A program made the position numbers and the translations under genes. A DNA stretch of 64,000 nucleotides from Ariolimax columbianus (taxonomy: Eukaryota; Mollusca; Gastropoda; Stylommatophora; Arionidae), in contig JAVGWX010000018.1 of the NCBI GenBank assembly GCA_036924085.1, forward strand, positions 19,771,464-19,835,463. The letters are read 5' to 3'. The notes below the pieces were generated by a model, which was given only the letters and a program-made list of their open reading frames with translations, did not search any database and was not told the DNA's origin. This document shows, piece after piece, positions 63,706-64,000 of the stretch (position 1 is the first letter of the stretch; every line of letters begins with the position of its first letter).

Positions 63706-64000
63706 TGTGGTCATAAACAATATAAATAATAATTCCCTGTAAATTCCAATCTAGCACATGTCTGGTTATACAGTGTGGTCCAAAATGCTCCAAACCTAAG
63801 AAAAATGAAAACTTTTAACCTTAAGCACGCTTCCAAACTTGAAATATTTTATTCATTTTTTTATTCATTTTTTATTTATGAATGACCAAGCAATACTAAT
63901 AGGCACTACTAATAGCCATTTCTTACTGCTCAATACGTCACGTCCATCTACACAGGCTTTTTGCCAGTAAAAGTATTGTATGTTAGATTACAAATGGATT
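63706..64000. other. Unassigned; edge of a family F-like repeat
   Basis: 63955..64000 (GCCAGTAAAAGTATTGTATG, TTACAAATGG) resembles 30700..30740 (CCGGTTAAAGTATCGTGTG, TGCAAATGG), so another family F copy probably begins here. Confidence 0.45.

Overview
This is a window of animal nuclear DNA, AT-rich, with one interrupted host gene and a dense load of mobile elements. The mix of long introns, RNase H-bearing LINEs, RTE-like and CR1-like LINEs, several tRNA-derived SINEs and mariner relics suggests a lophotrochozoan, most likely a mollusc; that assignment is inference. No prokaryotic, viral or CRISPR features were seen.

The host gene is a Tec/Btk-family non-receptor tyrosine kinase on the + strand. 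Sixteen coding exons (20327..60610) join in consistent phase into 556 codons covering PH, Btk zinc motif, proline-rich TH stretch, SH3, SH2 and most of the kinase domain. The last kinase-lobe exon(s) lie beyond the right edge. The start ATG at 20327 has an in-frame TAG just upstream (20306). One intron is GC-AG (after exon 14), and its donor region is duplicated 174 bp downstream around a transposon fragment. A decayed copy of part of exon 16 lies exactly 200 bp upstream of the real one.

Regions. 1..20300 is upstream and holds no recognised host gene. It carries CR1-like and RTE-like LINE relics, mariner remnants (including a short element with both inverted ends), a ~345-bp SINE-like family called S1 here, a 33-bp minisatellite inside an S1 copy, a 1.2-kb polypurine tract and a 5'-truncated LINE. 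20300..60610 is the kinase gene, with introns full of LINE, SINE, mariner and foldback-element insertions. 60611..64000 is the final visible intron, with simple repeats and an interspersed 300-bp repeat carrying an 86-bp tandem.

Mobile elements work as layers. Five copies of one RNase H-bearing LINE family with (GAA)n 3' ends each sit between perfect 10-13 bp target duplications, and the larger copies are nearly identical in protein, so this family was active recently. Several were inserted into older RTE-like LINEs. Minisatellites have grown from segments inside SINEs at least three separate times.
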